From the NCBI RefSeq assembly GCF_014647195.1, contig NZ_BMOS01000018.1, positions 1 through 64,000 on the forward strand: a DNA stretch of 64,000 nucleotides. The letters are read 5' to 3'. Both the position numbers and the translations under genes were made by a program. The notes beneath the pieces are model-generated. The model saw nothing but the letters and a program-made list of their open reading frames with translations. It searched no databases and had not been told where the DNA came from. Shown here piece by piece: positions 35,193 to 44,326 of the stretch (positions within the stretch are counted from its first letter, which is position 1; the number at the start of each line of letters is the position of its first letter). The DNA comes from Oceanobacillus indicireducens. Lineage in GTDB: Bacteria; Bacillota; Bacilli; Bacillales; Amphibacillaceae.

Positions 35193-35287
35193 ATAACAAA
35201 GCAAGCGTTATCAATCATGGATCAATCCATAATACATAACTACTATCAGCCACACCTCCTATCCTCGTAGGTTTATAAATTGGCGCT

Positions 35288-35449
35288 AAAATAGGCAGGT
35301 CTCCTGGCTTATGTTCATCGCTCTCCATTGCCTTCCCATAATAAAACAGTGGCTTATGAATGAAGAACTCGCAGTTACAGTGGCGGGACCGCGCCGGATT
35401 TTCACCGACTTCCCTTTTCATGATTTTAAAATAAAAATCAACCTATTTT
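35288..35449 (-). promoter_or_regulatory. Cobalamin (B12) riboswitch
   Basis: Minus-strand consensus blocks occur in order: GGGAAGTCGGTGAAAATCC, GCGCGGTCCCGCCACTGTAA, AAGCCACTG, GGGAAGGC, GATGAACATAAGCCAGGAG and the B12-box end ACCTGCC. The closing P1 stem pairs AAAATAGG (35442-35449) with CCTATTTT (35288-35295). Binding of adenosylcobalamin would favour the terminator at 35164 and shut the ECF operon off. Confidence 0.95.
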
Positions 35450-35516
35450 TTCGCATATTTAGTTGTTGAAAGGGGAGAAAAAGTTTCTCCAGATACTATG
35501 TATTAACTATGACTTA

Positions 35517-35544
35517 AGTATAGCAAAAATTATGAGTTTGTCTA
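35517..35544 (-). promoter_or_regulatory. Promoter of the B12-regulated ECF operon
   Basis: On the minus strand TAGACA (35544-35539) and TATACT (35522-35517) with a 16-base spacer, about 70 bases ahead of the aptamer. Confidence 0.6.
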
Positions 35545-35569
35545 TGGGAGGAAAGAAAAGGAGGAAACT

Positions 35570-35606
35570 AATTAGCTTGTTTAATAGATATTAAACAAGC
35601 CTTTTT
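35570..35606 (+). terminator. Plus-strand terminator-like hairpin
   Basis: GCTTGTTTAAT pairs with ATTAAACAAGC around AGAT, followed by C and six T. No plus-strand gene ends here; it may protect the riboswitch promoter or be left from a lost gene. Confidence 0.6.
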
Positions 35607-35768
35607 TCATTAACAATTCAACTAGCTGCCGATATAAATAATGTACCCACGCAATAGCTGCTCAATTTGATAACGATAAAGGTTAGTGAATCCATAGTTA
35701 ACTAATATTATCAATCAAATGTTTGTTTTAACAAATTCTCATTTATATAGTGCTAGATTCAGGATTTG

Positions 35769-36236
35769 TTACAGTTTTAATTTCATGCCCTCGTGCGTTG
35801 CTCTAAATCCTAATTGTTCATAGAATCGCCGTGCCTCTGTTCTTTTTTTATCAGTCGTAAGCTGGATCAAATGACAGCCGCGTTCTTTTGCTCGTTCGAT
35901 TGCCCATTGAATTAGCAGCTTGCCCACACCTTGTCCACGTGCGGAAGCAGATATCCTGACACCTTCAATCGTTGCACGCCAGCCTCCTTGGTAAGTGATG
36001 GAAGGCGTAAAGGTGATTTGCTGCACTCCGATGATCTCCTTGCCAATGCACGCTACAATCAATTCATTATTTGGATCTGAATCAATTGCAAAAAAGGCTT
36101 CTCGATAACGATTTGGGAGAGGTTTTTCGTACTTCTCCCGAGAAGCACCAAGTACATCATCCGCAAGCAAGGCGACGATACGTTCCAAATCCTCTACGGT
36201 TGCTTTCCTAAAACTAATGTCAGATTCCATTCTCAT
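35769..36236 (-). CDS. GNAT acetyltransferase
   Basis: A 155-residue acetyltransferase. Motif order is typical: N-terminal ISFRKATVEDLERIVALL, the central GVQQITFTPS strand, and the acetyl-CoA loop SARGQGVGKLLIQWAIERAKERG. RRFYEQLGF follows near residue 138. RBS GGGGGGAA precedes ATG closely. It stands alone on the minus strand. The substrate is unknown. Confidence 0.82.
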   Translation of the reverse strand: MRMESDISFRKATVEDLERIVALLADDVLGASREKYEKPLPNRYREAFFAIDSDPNNELIVACIGKEIIGVQQITFTPSITYQGGWRATIEGVRISASARGQGVGKLLIQWAIERAKERGCHLIQLTTDKKRTEARRFYEQLGFRATHEGMKLKL

Positions 36237-36303
36237 TTCCCCCCCAGTTTATTGAGAAATTCCTATATAATATTTATTTTCACTATAAGTATATAGAAAT
36301 AGC

Positions 36304-36537
36304 CTAATTACTCAACTTTAAAGATTGAAAAATTGGCCTTTCATCACTATTCATGAGTTTCGTATCTGGGATAAATTCATCGATGTATTCATCATCGCCG
36401 TTTTTTAATTGGTAATCCATCGGGATCTCTTTTACATTTTTTAAAAAAGAGGGATTTTCAAATACTAATTGAAAACTTAACCTGACTTTATTGGCATCTG
36501 AAAAGTGCTTATCTAGCGTTATCCTAATTTCATGCAC
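36304..36537 (-). CDS. Hypothetical short open frame
   Basis: A 77-codon frame with an acidic C-terminal half and no recognised motif. No clear ribosome binding site precedes the ATG, and the frame stays open upstream of it, so it may be a fragment of a lost gene. Composition is protein-like (balanced charged residues). Existence is doubtful. Confidence 0.25.
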   Translation of the reverse strand: MHEIRITLDKHFSDANKVRLSFQLVFENPSFLKNVKEIPMDYQLKNGDDEYIDEFIPDTKLMNSDERPIFQSLKLSN

Positions 36538-36656
36538 TTATCAGAATCAGGGGCTTTTTTTATTACAAAAATACTGCTCATCATATTTTTTACCTATACT
36601 ATTAGAGTGTGATAATATTAGCATTGGTTAACGGTTAAAGGAGCGAGGGCGATAAC

Positions 36657-38930
36657 ATGTCAGCAAATAAAGATGAAATCATATTACGAGGATTAAAAGA
36701 AAATAACTTGAAAAATATAGATTTGAATCTGCCAAAAGAGAAGATCATCGTTTTCACAGGCCTTTCCGGTTCAGGAAAAAGCTCAGTCGTCTTTGATACA
36801 TTAGCTACCGAGAGCAGAAGACAGATGACATTGAATTATCCTCACTATGTCCGGAATCAAATGCCGAAGTTTGAGCGTCCCCAAGCTGATCTTATGCAGA
36901 ATTTAAGCCCGGTTGTTGTCGTGGAACAGCGGCAATCAGGAGGAAATTCACGTTCAACGGTCGGCACGTATATGGATATCCATCCATTGATTCGCTTATT
37001 GTTCTCTAGGATTGGTGAGCCAGCAATTGGCTCTGCGACAGACTTTTCTAGTCAAAGTGCGTTCGGCGGTTGTCCGGAATGTAGCGGCTTCGGCGAGGTC
37101 ATTGCACCAGATTTGAGAAAAATTGTGGATGAAGAGAAGTCACTCCGGGAATACGCAGTAAAATTTAAACCTTTATCTCCTTCTGGCTGGCAAGGTAGAT
37201 GGATGATGACATGCGGTTTATTTGATCCGGATAAACCAATCAAAGATTACCCGGAAGACAAGCGTCGACTGTTATTATATGGCCCGCCAGAGGGGGAGAA
37301 AGTGAATGCACCCTTTCATACAAAACATGGACCACAACCCCATGATTGGGACGGAATCCTGCCCCGTTTTACACGGCTTTACATTAACAGGGATATTTCC
37401 AAATTGAAAGGAATCACCCAAGATGATGTCCTCGCGATGTCGACACGTTCCCTCTGTCCAACCTGCCAAGGGTCAGGACTGAATCCAAAAGTGTTGGAAA
37501 GCCGTATCAATGGCTTAAATATCGCGGAGTATGACCACTTGGAACTGACAGACGTTCTAAAAGAATTACAGAAAATAACCGACCCGCTCGGAGAATCAAT
37601 CGCCCAGCAGGCTATTCCACATGTGACCCAACTTGTTGAAATGGGGCTAGGCTATTTGAGTCTATCAAGAAAAATGGGCACATTGTCTGGTGGTGAAGCG
37701 CAAAGGGTAAAAATCGCCCGGCATTTAGGAAGCAGTCTCAACAATATTACATATATTTTCGATGAGCCGAGCGCAGGGCTTCATCCGGAAGAAGTGGAAA
37801 TGTTGCTTAACATGTTGCACCATATTAAAGCCCAGCATAATTCCGTTATCGTGATCGAACATGATGTATCGGTGATCAAGGCAGCAGATGAAATTATTGA
37901 GATGGGACCAGGAGCTGGGATCCATGGTGGAAAAATCATTTACCAGGGCAAGTTGGAAGGGTTGGAAAATTCAGGAGCAGCAACAAGTTTAAATGAAAAA
38001 ATAAAAATCAATCAAAATCCCAGGAAGCAAAATGAATTTTTCACCATAAACAAAGCGACGAACAATAATTTGAAAAATATAAGCGTAAGCCTTCCGAAGT
38101 ATACGTTAGTCTCCGTCTGTGGTGTCTCCGGTTCTGGTAAAAGTTCTCTTTTGACGGAAGCATTTACAGAACAGTACCCTGAAACAATTACGGTTGGGCA
38201 AGGAAGTATCGGCATTTCTAACCGTTCAACCTTAGCAACCTACATGGGGATCATGGATGATATCCGTGCCATATTTGCGAAAGAAACGGGGCAGCCAGCA
38301 GGATTGTTTAGTTTCAACTCGGTAGGTGCCTGTCCCGTTTGTAAAGGCAAAGGGGCTGTCATGCCTGACGTGGCATTCGCGGATCCAGTAACGATTTCTT
38401 GTGAAGCGTGTGGCGGGACGAGGTATTCAGATGAAGCTTTATCTTACCGCTACCAAGGTAACAATATCGTGGAAATATTAGAGCTAACGATAGACGAGGC
38501 GCTCGACTTTTTTAGAATGCCGAAAATCATCAAGCGCGTGAATACGTTAAAAGATGTCGGGTTAGGGTATCTAACCTTAGGACAGACGACAAGTTCACTA
38601 AGCGGAGGCGAAGTCCAGCGATTGAAACTGGCAAGCCATTTACAAAAAGAGGGGCAAATTTATTTATTGGATGAACCTTCTTTAGGACTTCATACGAAAG
38701 ATAATAATAAACTTCTTGATGTATTCCAGAAGCTTGTGAACAGAGGGAATTCTGTTATCATCATTGAACACAATCTAGACTTTATCGCGGCAAGTGATTG
38801 GGTAATTGAGATGGGTCCAGGCGGAGGAAAAGAAGGCGGTCAGATTATATTTGAAGGAACACCGGAAGCAATGTTGAAAGCTCGGACTGTGACAGCGAAA
38901 TGGTTGCGGGCTGGTATTGGAGAAAGATGA
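36657..38930 (+). CDS. UvrA-like ABC ATPase, short class
   Basis: A 757-residue paralogue of excinuclease subunit A. It keeps two ABC modules (GLSGSGKSS near residue 36 and GVSGSGKSS near 485), the UvrA-type zinc modules with CPECSGFGE, CPTCQGSG and CPVCKGKG/CEACGG, and LSGGEAQRVKIA and LSGGEVQRLKLA signatures. It is some 180 residues shorter than UvrA and appears to lack the UvrB-binding domain. Such short forms are linked to drug self-protection (DrrC-type) or DNA repair. It is a single gene with RBS AAAGGAGCG. Confidence 0.85.
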   Translation: MSANKDEIILRGLKENNLKNIDLNLPKEKIIVFTGLSGSGKSSVVFDTLATESRRQMTLNYPHYVRNQMPKFERPQADLMQNLSPVVVVEQRQSGGNSRSTVGTYMDIHPLIRLLFSRIGEPAIGSATDFSSQSAFGGCPECSGFGEVIAPDLRKIVDEEKSLREYAVKFKPLSPSGWQGRWMMTCGLFDPDKPIKDYPEDKRRLLLYGPPEGEKVNAPFHTKHGPQPHDWDGILPRFTRLYINRDISKLKGITQDDVLAMSTRSLCPTCQGSGLNPKVLESRINGLNIAEYDHLELTDVLKELQKITDPLGESIAQQAIPHVTQLVEMGLGYLSLSRKMGTLSGGEAQRVKIARHLGSSLNNITYIFDEPSAGLHPEEVEMLLNMLHHIKAQHNSVIVIEHDVSVIKAADEIIEMGPGAGIHGGKIIYQGKLEGLENSGAATSLNEKIKINQNPRKQNEFFTINKATNNNLKNISVSLPKYTLVSVCGVSGSGKSSLLTEAFTEQYPETITVGQGSIGISNRSTLATYMGIMDDIRAIFAKETGQPAGLFSFNSVGACPVCKGKGAVMPDVAFADPVTISCEACGGTRYSDEALSYRYQGNNIVEILELTIDEALDFFRMPKIIKRVNTLKDVGLGYLTLGQTTSSLSGGEVQRLKLASHLQKEGQIYLLDEPSLGLHTKDNNKLLDVFQKLVNRGNSVIIIEHNLDFIAASDWVIEMGPGGGKEGGQIIFEGTPEAMLKARTVTAKWLRAGIGER

Positions 38931-38952
38931 ATAAAAAGTGGTGTTCATGGGA

Positions 38953-38979
38953 AAGTGATGAATATCACTTTTTATTTCA
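38953..38979. terminator. Hairpin after the UvrA-like gene
   Basis: AAAGTGAT pairs with ATCACTTT around GAAT, followed by TTATTT. Confidence 0.55.
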
Positions 38980-39056
38980 CTTTACCTACTTCGGATAAAG
39001 AATTGATAAACGAACAAAATAGAATCAAACATCTAACTGTGGAAAGAGGAAATTAA

Positions 39057-39932
39057 ATGAGTACAGCCGCGAAGCAACAAAGAATTACAAAAATAAAAAA
39101 GATATTACGGGCATTGGCAGTTGTTATTGGAGCTTTTATCACAGCATATGGACTAGAGTCGGTACTCATCCCTAACAACGTGTCTGACGGAGGAGTGACA
39201 GGTTTAAGTATCGTTGCTTCTCAATTATTCGGTTTGCCTCTAGGCATTTTACTTGCTGTATTGAATATCCCATTCATTTACTTAGGATATAAACAAATAG
39301 GAAAAAGCTTTGCCATTTATTCTGTTCTTGGCATCGCCTCTCTCGCATACGGGACAAGCATTATGCACCATATACCAATTATTGTTCAAGGGGATACATT
39401 ATTAATAACCGTTGTAGGTGGTATTATCATCGGTTTCGGTATCGGCCTGGCATTACGAAATGGTGGAGCATTAGATGGGATTGATATGTTAGCAGTATTA
39501 CTTTCCCGGAAATTACCATTTGGCACAAGTGACCTTATCTTATTTTTAAATTTATTTGTATTTGTGATTGTTTCTTTCGTTTTTGGTTTACAAGGGGCTT
39601 TCTTATCAGCAATTGCATATTACATTGCATCTAGAGTAATTCCCATTGTTGAAGAAGGCTTAAGCGGTTCTAAAACATATAAAATCATCACGAGTCAACC
39701 AGACATAATGGCGGAAACGATCCGTGACCGTTTAGGTCGGATGGCAACTTATAATCTCGTTGAAGGCAGTTATACAAATGGAAAATTCAAAGAAATCACT
39801 TGTATTATTAATCGCTTAGAGGATAGTAAAATGAAGGAAATCATTTCTGAAATTGACGAAAATGCTTTTGTCGTTGTGTATGATGTAGCAGAAGTGAAAG
39901 GTGGGACATTTAAGAAAAAAGATATTCATTAG
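39057..39932 (+). CDS. YitT-family membrane protein
   Basis: A 291-residue protein with five or six membrane helices (residues 15-185) of the YitT type: a VLIPNNVSDGGVTGLSIV loop near residue 40 and GLALRNGGALDGIDMLAVLLS near 140. A soluble DUF2179 domain closes it (KTYKIITSQPDIMAETI, LVEGSYTNGKFKEITCII). RBS AGAGGAAA precedes ATG. Members are numerous in Bacillaceae; function is not established. Confidence 0.87.
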   Translation: MSTAAKQQRITKIKKILRALAVVIGAFITAYGLESVLIPNNVSDGGVTGLSIVASQLFGLPLGILLAVLNIPFIYLGYKQIGKSFAIYSVLGIASLAYGTSIMHHIPIIVQGDTLLITVVGGIIIGFGIGLALRNGGALDGIDMLAVLLSRKLPFGTSDLILFLNLFVFVIVSFVFGLQGAFLSAIAYYIASRVIPIVEEGLSGSKTYKIITSQPDIMAETIRDRLGRMATYNLVEGSYTNGKFKEITCIINRLEDSKMKEIISEIDENAFVVVYDVAEVKGGTFKKKDIH

Positions 39933-39941
39933 TAAAGGAAA

Positions 39942-40049
39942 GGTATTGCAGCAGGAGCAGTTGTTACGAAGGATGTTGCGGCAAATGCGGTGGTTGCAGG
40001 AGTTCCGGCAAAATTTATAAAGGAAGTTGAAGGAGTAAAACAGGAGTGA
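39942..40049 (+). pseudogene. Hexapeptide-repeat acetyltransferase, C-terminal stump
   Basis: The 35 codons before a TGA read as the end of a left-handed beta-helix O-acetyltransferase of the maltose/galactoside type: GIAAGAVVTKDVAANAVVAG then VPAKFIKEV. No start or upstream part is present; the frame begins ten bases after the YitT stop. The body of the gene was lost in a deletion that brought yitT next to its tail. Confidence 0.85.
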
Positions 40050-40067
40050 ACTACCACTCCTGTTTTT
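40038..40067 (+). terminator. Terminator after the acetyltransferase stump
   Basis: AAACAGGAGTG pairs with CACTCCTGTTT around AACTAC, followed by a T run. It now serves the YitT gene. Confidence 0.85.
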
Positions 40068-40157
40068 AACATCTTTAATTCGGGTTATTTCTAACAATCC
40101 TGCTATAATATAAATATATTCATCTATAGTGCATTCTAGAAAGAAAGGAATTTTTAT

Positions 40158-40901
40158 ATGATTAATAACCTGGAAGCCTTAAAAAAGGTTAGAAGTGAAT
40201 TAACCCGATTTATGATGACTTACCAGTTCGGCTTGTCCGAAATGAATACGAAATTGACCATCCTCCAGGAGGAATTCCAACATATCCACGACTACAATCC
40301 AATTGAACATATTAAAACACGTATTAAATCTCCTGAGAGTATCATGAAGAAGATGTATCGGAAGAATATTCCTATATCAACGGAATCGATAAAGCATAAT
40401 ATTATGGATATCGCTGGAATCCGTGTTGTCTGTTCCTTCATTTCCGATATTTATCGGATCAGTGAAATGATAGAAAATCAAAAAGACGTTACAGTCATTG
40501 AAAAGAAGGATTATATTAAGAACGCGAAACCAAACGGTTATAAAAGCCTACATTTAATTGTCTCGGTGCCTGTATTCATGTCTGACCGGATTGAAGATGT
40601 CTATGTAGAAATTCAAATCCGGACTGTCGCCATGGATTTCTGGGCAAGCTTGGAACATAAGATATACTATAAATATGATAGTCTCGTTCCAGAACGGTTA
40701 ACGAAAGAACTGACGGAAGCAGCTATGGTAGCTAATGACTTGGATGAAAAGATGGAGCAACTGCATAACGAAGTCAGTCATATTAAAGATCAGAACAGTC
40801 GAGAGCAGGACCTCAATTTTTTAGATTTGAATGAGGATAGATTATATTTGCCGATAAATTTTTTACGGGATTTCATTAGGGATGCCGAAGAGGAGAAATA
40901 G
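40158..40901 (+). CDS. relP: Small alarmone synthetase, RelP (YwaC) type
   Basis: Makes (p)ppGpp from ATP and GDP or GTP. The 247 residues have the RelA/SpoT synthetase core without hydrolase or regulatory domains: RIKSPESIMKKMYRKN, DIAGIRVVCSFISDIY, the NGYKSLHLIV G-loop near residue 120, and EIQIRTVAMDFWASLEHKIYYK near 155-176. Wording in MTYQFGLSEMNTKL and NPIEHIKTRI is closer to B. subtilis YwaC than to YjbM. It is slightly longer than usual with an extra C-terminal helix. RBS AAAGGAAT. Confidence 0.88.
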   Translation: MINNLEALKKVRSELTRFMMTYQFGLSEMNTKLTILQEEFQHIHDYNPIEHIKTRIKSPESIMKKMYRKNIPISTESIKHNIMDIAGIRVVCSFISDIYRISEMIENQKDVTVIEKKDYIKNAKPNGYKSLHLIVSVPVFMSDRIEDVYVEIQIRTVAMDFWASLEHKIYYKYDSLVPERLTKELTEAAMVANDLDEKMEQLHNEVSHIKDQNSREQDLNFLDLNEDRLYLPINFLRDFIRDAEEEK

Positions 40902-41013
40902 GTAATTTTTAAGGGTGCGTGGAGGGATAATTGCCTGGGTGCGAAGGTTTAGGTTTTTGTCGTTCAAAGGATGAGGAAGGATGAGACGCTACTCCTAAAC
41001 ATCTGAAATCCAG

Positions 41014-41255
41014 TCATCTTCGAGCTTTCGGTTAATTAAAAGGTCTTTAACCGCTCGAAAGAATACCAACTTGGATTTTTCGTTCGATTACAAGGTCTCT
41101 AATCGCTTGAAAGTGTATCATCTCCATAAATTAGGTCGATTAAAGAGCTTCTAAATGCCCGAGGACGTACCGGCCTAAGCATCTTCAGGCGATTAGAGTG
41201 CATCTAATCCATCGAAGCCCAGTGCCGTCCCATTTTTCAGATGATTAGAGACATA
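41014..41255. repeat. Degenerate tandem repeat, period 52-53 nt, about five units
   Basis: Units recur at 41026, 41078, 41130, 41183 and 41235. Each has an inverted pair such as CGATTACAAGG/TCTCTAATCG followed by CGAAAG, so the array folds as a row of small hairpins. The best two units are TTTCGGTTAATTAAAAGG... and TTTCGTTCGATTACAAGG.... The last is truncated and enters the leader of the FMN reductase gene. No open frame runs through it. Confidence 0.75.
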
Positions 41256-41309
41256 CTTATAGACACTCAAGCACGATCTCTGAATCAAAGAGGAAAAGAG
41301 GTAGATAGA

Positions 41310-41852
41310 ATGAAGCTAGTAGGAGTTTCGGGCGCGCTCGCAGGCGGGAAAACAGCAGTTGCGGTTGAAGCAGTGTTAGCTGCTGCCCGAGTGCATGACC
41401 CGACGATCAAAACGGAATTAATTGATTTACGGGAATATGACATTGAATTCGCAGCGGGTCTTCCTTTATCTGCATACAATGAAGATACATGGAATGTGGT
41501 GAAAAAGATTCAAGCTGCAGATTTTCTCGTGTTTGGTACACCGATCTATCAGGCATCCCTTTCCGGTGCGCTAAAGAATTTGCTCGATCACTTGCCTGAA
41601 TATGCGTTTCGTAATAAAGTGACCGGGATGGTTGCGACCGGTTGGACGAATCGGCATTTTCTTGTTTTAGAATATCATTTAGGCTCGATACTTTCTTATT
41701 TCAAAGGACTGATTCCAACTGGGAACGTGTTTATTCATAATGAAGCTTATGATATTGAGAGTGATGAACTAATCGATGATCGGATTTACGAACGAATTGG
41801 GCAGCTTGCGGAAGAGATGATTTATTTGCAGCGAGGGATTATGAATAGATAA
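41310..41852 (+). CDS. NADPH-dependent FMN reductase-like flavoprotein
   Basis: A flavodoxin-fold reductase of 180 residues (SsuE/YwqN group). The N-terminal GVSGALAGGKTAVAVEAVL replaces the usual phosphate loop with a Gly-rich form; the flavin-contact segment FGTPIYQASLSGALKNLLDHL lies near residue 80. ATG 41310 follows GAGGTAG; the longer frame to 41241 runs into the tandem repeat. The electron acceptor or partner monooxygenase is not visible here. Confidence 0.8.
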   Translation: MKLVGVSGALAGGKTAVAVEAVLAAARVHDPTIKTELIDLREYDIEFAAGLPLSAYNEDTWNVVKKIQAADFLVFGTPIYQASLSGALKNLLDHLPEYAFRNKVTGMVATGWTNRHFLVLEYHLGSILSYFKGLIPTGNVFIHNEAYDIESDELIDDRIYERIGQLAEEMIYLQRGIMNR

Positions 41853-42192
41853 GTATTCAAATGATCAGAGCAGTTTAAGTCATTTTTATAGGAGTCAATG
41901 ATGTATTTAGGGATTGATAGCGAAGAAACATTCATCAAACGTACTTTAATGGGTGCGATGGAGAAATTTCTGAAATGGGAAAGCGGTAGAAGTTTTGATT
42001 CATATTGAACACAGGTTGCGGCGCTTGCTCTAAAACTCGAACTGAAAAAATAGCAAATGACGGTAAAATAATTAATAAATGAAGTTATCGGTCTAAAAGA
42101 GCCTACAGGTACTTTAAAAGAAGAAATCTCTGATATAAAAATTGATTTACATGAATAAATTTCTAATAAGAATCTAGACTTCATGTTCTCAG
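41853..42192. other. Intergenic stretch with decayed coding fragments
   Basis: Short plus-strand frames without usable starts occur, for example one beginning MMYLGIDSEET at 41899 and a helical KEEISDIKIDLHE near 42118, broken by stops. This suggests a small gene in decay. The family could not be named. Confidence 0.4.
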
Positions 42193-42222
42193 GCTGTCAA
42201 GAAATCTTGACAGCGTATTTTA
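42193..42222 (+). terminator. Terminator-like hairpin
   Basis: GCTGTCAAG pairs with CTTGACAGC around AAAT and is followed by GTATTTTA. Confidence 0.65.
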
Positions 42223-42560
42223 TATCAAATAGATGGTAATGACTGTCAGCTATTTAGATAAGGATAATTGTATAGGCTTTTATTATCATTTTTTAATCTC
42301 TGCTATGAACGATAATTTCCAAAAGAATAAAAAATTCATGTATAGAGTCATTATTAATAAATATATGGCCTACTATTTCATATTCAGAAGATCGGGGAAC
42401 TCCTTTTTAGTTTCTAAAAGACTATCATCTCTGCATCTCCCCGTAAATCTAATCTCCTCTGCTTTTTCAAGGCTATTAGAAAGAAAGGATATATGATGAA
42501 AAATCTATCTTTATTATCTGTGATAAAGTCTAAGTATTTCAATGTTTCCCCCATTTATAG
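42223..42560. other. AT-rich intergenic stretch
   Basis: An 87-codon frame at 42233-42496 exists but has no ribosome binding site and no family resemblance. I see no other feature before the panG promoter. Confidence 0.5.
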
Positions 42561-42590
42561 TTGCTTATTTAGGTCATTATTCGCTATCAT
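42561..42590 (+). promoter_or_regulatory. Probable promoter of the pan operon
   Basis: TTGCTT at 42561-42566 and TATCAT at 42585-42590, spacer 18, 42 bases ahead of panG. Confidence 0.45.
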
Positions 42591-42632
42591 ATAGGAAATA
42601 CCACAAGACAGAATTTTGCTAGGGGGGTGCTT

Positions 42633-43475
42633 ATGAAGATTGGATTTATTGGAGCAGGGAAAGTAGGAGTCTCCCTCGGAAAGTACTTAACTGAGCACAA
42701 AGTAAAAGTGACAGGATATTACAGCAGAACCCTCAAGTCATCGATAGAAGCAGCTGAATTTACAAATACTAGAGTCTATGAAGATGTTAGATTTTTAGTC
42801 GAAAATAGTGATGCTATTTTTATAACTGTACCAGATGGCGCTATATCTAAGGTATGGGACGAATTGAAAGTGCTTCCAATAAAAGATAAGATCATTAGTC
42901 ATTTTAGTGGTTCTTTAAGTTCGGAGGTTTTTTCGGATAGTAGTCGTTACAGTGCATTCGGTTATTCGATCCATCCCCTTTTTGCAATTAATGATAAGTA
43001 TCATTCTTATAAAGAGCTGTCGAAAGCAGTTTTTACCATCGAGGGGCATGAGAAGTACTTGAACGATCTGACTGGTTTAGTTGAAAGCTTCGGGAACGAG
43101 GTAAGCGTGATTCAAGCTGCGGACAAAACTCGGTACCACGCATCTGCAGCTATGGTCAGTAATCTTTATGTCGGTCTCGTAGCCTTAGGTGAGAAAATGC
43201 TTGTTGACTGTGGTTTTACACCAGACAAAGCGCACCGGGCACTCGCACCACTTATTCAAGGAAATACGGAAAATATTCTTTCCTACGGGACAACGGATGC
43301 ACTGACAGGACCGATTGAGAGAAATGATCTTGGTACCATTTTAAATCATTTGCAAGTCTTACATCCACAGGAAAAGGAAGTTTATAAAGCTCTATCAGGA
43401 TTGGCTCTAGAGGTAGCGGAGGAGAAACATAAAGACAGGGACTATAAAAAAATCAAAGGGGTTATCAAAGAATGA
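42633..43475 (+). CDS. panG: Ketopantoate reductase, DUF2520 (PanG) type
   Basis: Reduces ketopantoate to pantoate with NADPH. The 280 residues have a Rossmann start [19 protein letters not shown] and a C-terminal DUF2520 helical domain ([30 protein letters not shown]). DUF2520 proteins placed with panB and panC have been shown to replace PanE in Francisella and are found in Enterococcus and Clostridium. ATG 42633 follows AGGGGGGTG; a GTG at 42627 overlaps that site. It overlaps panB by ATGA. Confidence 0.85.
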   Translation: MKIGFIGAGKVGVSLGKYLTEHKVKVTGYYSRTLKSSIEAAEFTNTRVYEDVRFLVENSDAIFITVPDGAISKVWDELKVLPIKDKIISHFSGSLSSEVFSDSSRYSAFGYSIHPLFAINDKYHSYKELSKAVFTIEGHEKYLNDLTGLVESFGNEVSVIQAADKTRYHASAAMVSNLYVGLVALGEKMLVDCGFTPDKAHRALAPLIQGNTENILSYGTTDALTGPIERNDLGTILNHLQVLHPQEKEVYKALSGLALEVAEEKHKDRDYKKIKGVIKE

Positions 43476-44299
43476 AAAATACAGTGACGTCATTTCAGCA
43501 ACAAAAAAATGCAGGCGATAAAATTACGATGCTTACGTGCTACGACTATTCGATGGCAAAGTTGATGGATCAAGCTGAAATTAATATGTTATTGGTTGGG
43601 GATTCGCTTGGACAAGTTATGCTTGGATATGAAAATACACTGCCTGTTACAATAGATGATATGATTCACCATACAAGGGCTGTTGCTAGAGGAGCAAGCA
43701 AGGCTTTTGTTTTAGCAGATTTACCATTCATGTCTTATCAAATTTCCGTTCAGGATGCTGTATTGAATGCAGGCAGATTAATAAAAGAAGGCAGGGCGCA
43801 TGGTGTAAAATTGGAAGGCGGTACAAAGGTTTGCCCACAGATTAAAGCCATTGTAGAAGCATCCATTCCAGTTTGCGGGCATATCGGTCTAACCCCACAA
43901 TCTGTTAATGAATTTGGCGGATTTAAGGTGCAAGGGAAAACCGAGGCTGCTGCTAGACAGTTAATCGCGGATGCTAAAGCAGTAGAGGCGGCGGGAGCAT
44001 TTATGATCGTGTTAGAAGGCGTGCCTGCAAAACTAGCAGAAATCGTCACCAAGGAAATAAATATTCCAACAATCGGAATAGGCGCGGGCCCGGGGTGCGA
44101 CGGACAAGTGCTTGTATATCAAGATATGCTGGCAATCTTTTCGGATTTCACGCCAAAGTTTGTCAAACAGTTTGCACAAGTAGGGGAAATCATGCAACAA
44201 GCATTCCGGGATTATATAACCGAAGTCAAAGAAGGATCGTTTCCTGCTAAAGAGCATACCTATACTGTTTCCGATGAGGTCATTGATAAATTATATTAA
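43472..44299 (+). CDS. panB: 3-methyl-2-oxobutanoate hydroxymethyltransferase
   Basis: Adds a hydroxymethyl group from methylene-tetrahydrofolate to ketoisovalerate, giving ketopantoate. The 275 residues carry the metal-binding and substrate motifs [40 protein letters not shown] and [20 protein letters not shown], with the catalytic Glu in [11 protein letters not shown]. The length is normal. It is translated from an overlap with panG. Confidence 0.95.
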   Translation: MKNTVTSFQQQKNAGDKITMLTCYDYSMAKLMDQAEINMLLVGDSLGQVMLGYENTLPVTIDDMIHHTRAVARGASKAFVLADLPFMSYQISVQDAVLNAGRLIKEGRAHGVKLEGGTKVCPQIKAIVEASIPVCGHIGLTPQSVNEFGGFKVQGKTEAAARQLIADAKAVEAAGAFMIVLEGVPAKLAEIVTKEINIPTIGIGAGPGCDGQVLVYQDMLAIFSDFTPKFVKQFAQVGEIMQQAFRDYITEVKEGSFPAKEHTYTVSDEVIDKLY

Positions 44300-44326
44300 G
44301 GAAGAAAATTAAAGGAGTTAAGTATA

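Noticed and set aside
35215-35421. Minus-strand 68-codon frame
   Set aside because: It overlaps the B12 riboswitch aptamer, whose base pairing explains the sequence better.
40970-41260. CRISPR array
   Set aside because: Units are degenerate along their whole length with no constant repeat and unique spacers, and no cas genes are present.
41822-42184. Minus-strand 120-codon frame
   Set aside because: No ribosome binding site, overlaps the end of the FMN reductase gene and has no recognisable motif.
42233-42496. Plus-strand 87-codon frame
   Set aside because: AT-rich, no ribosome site and no domain; kept only as part of an intergenic entry.
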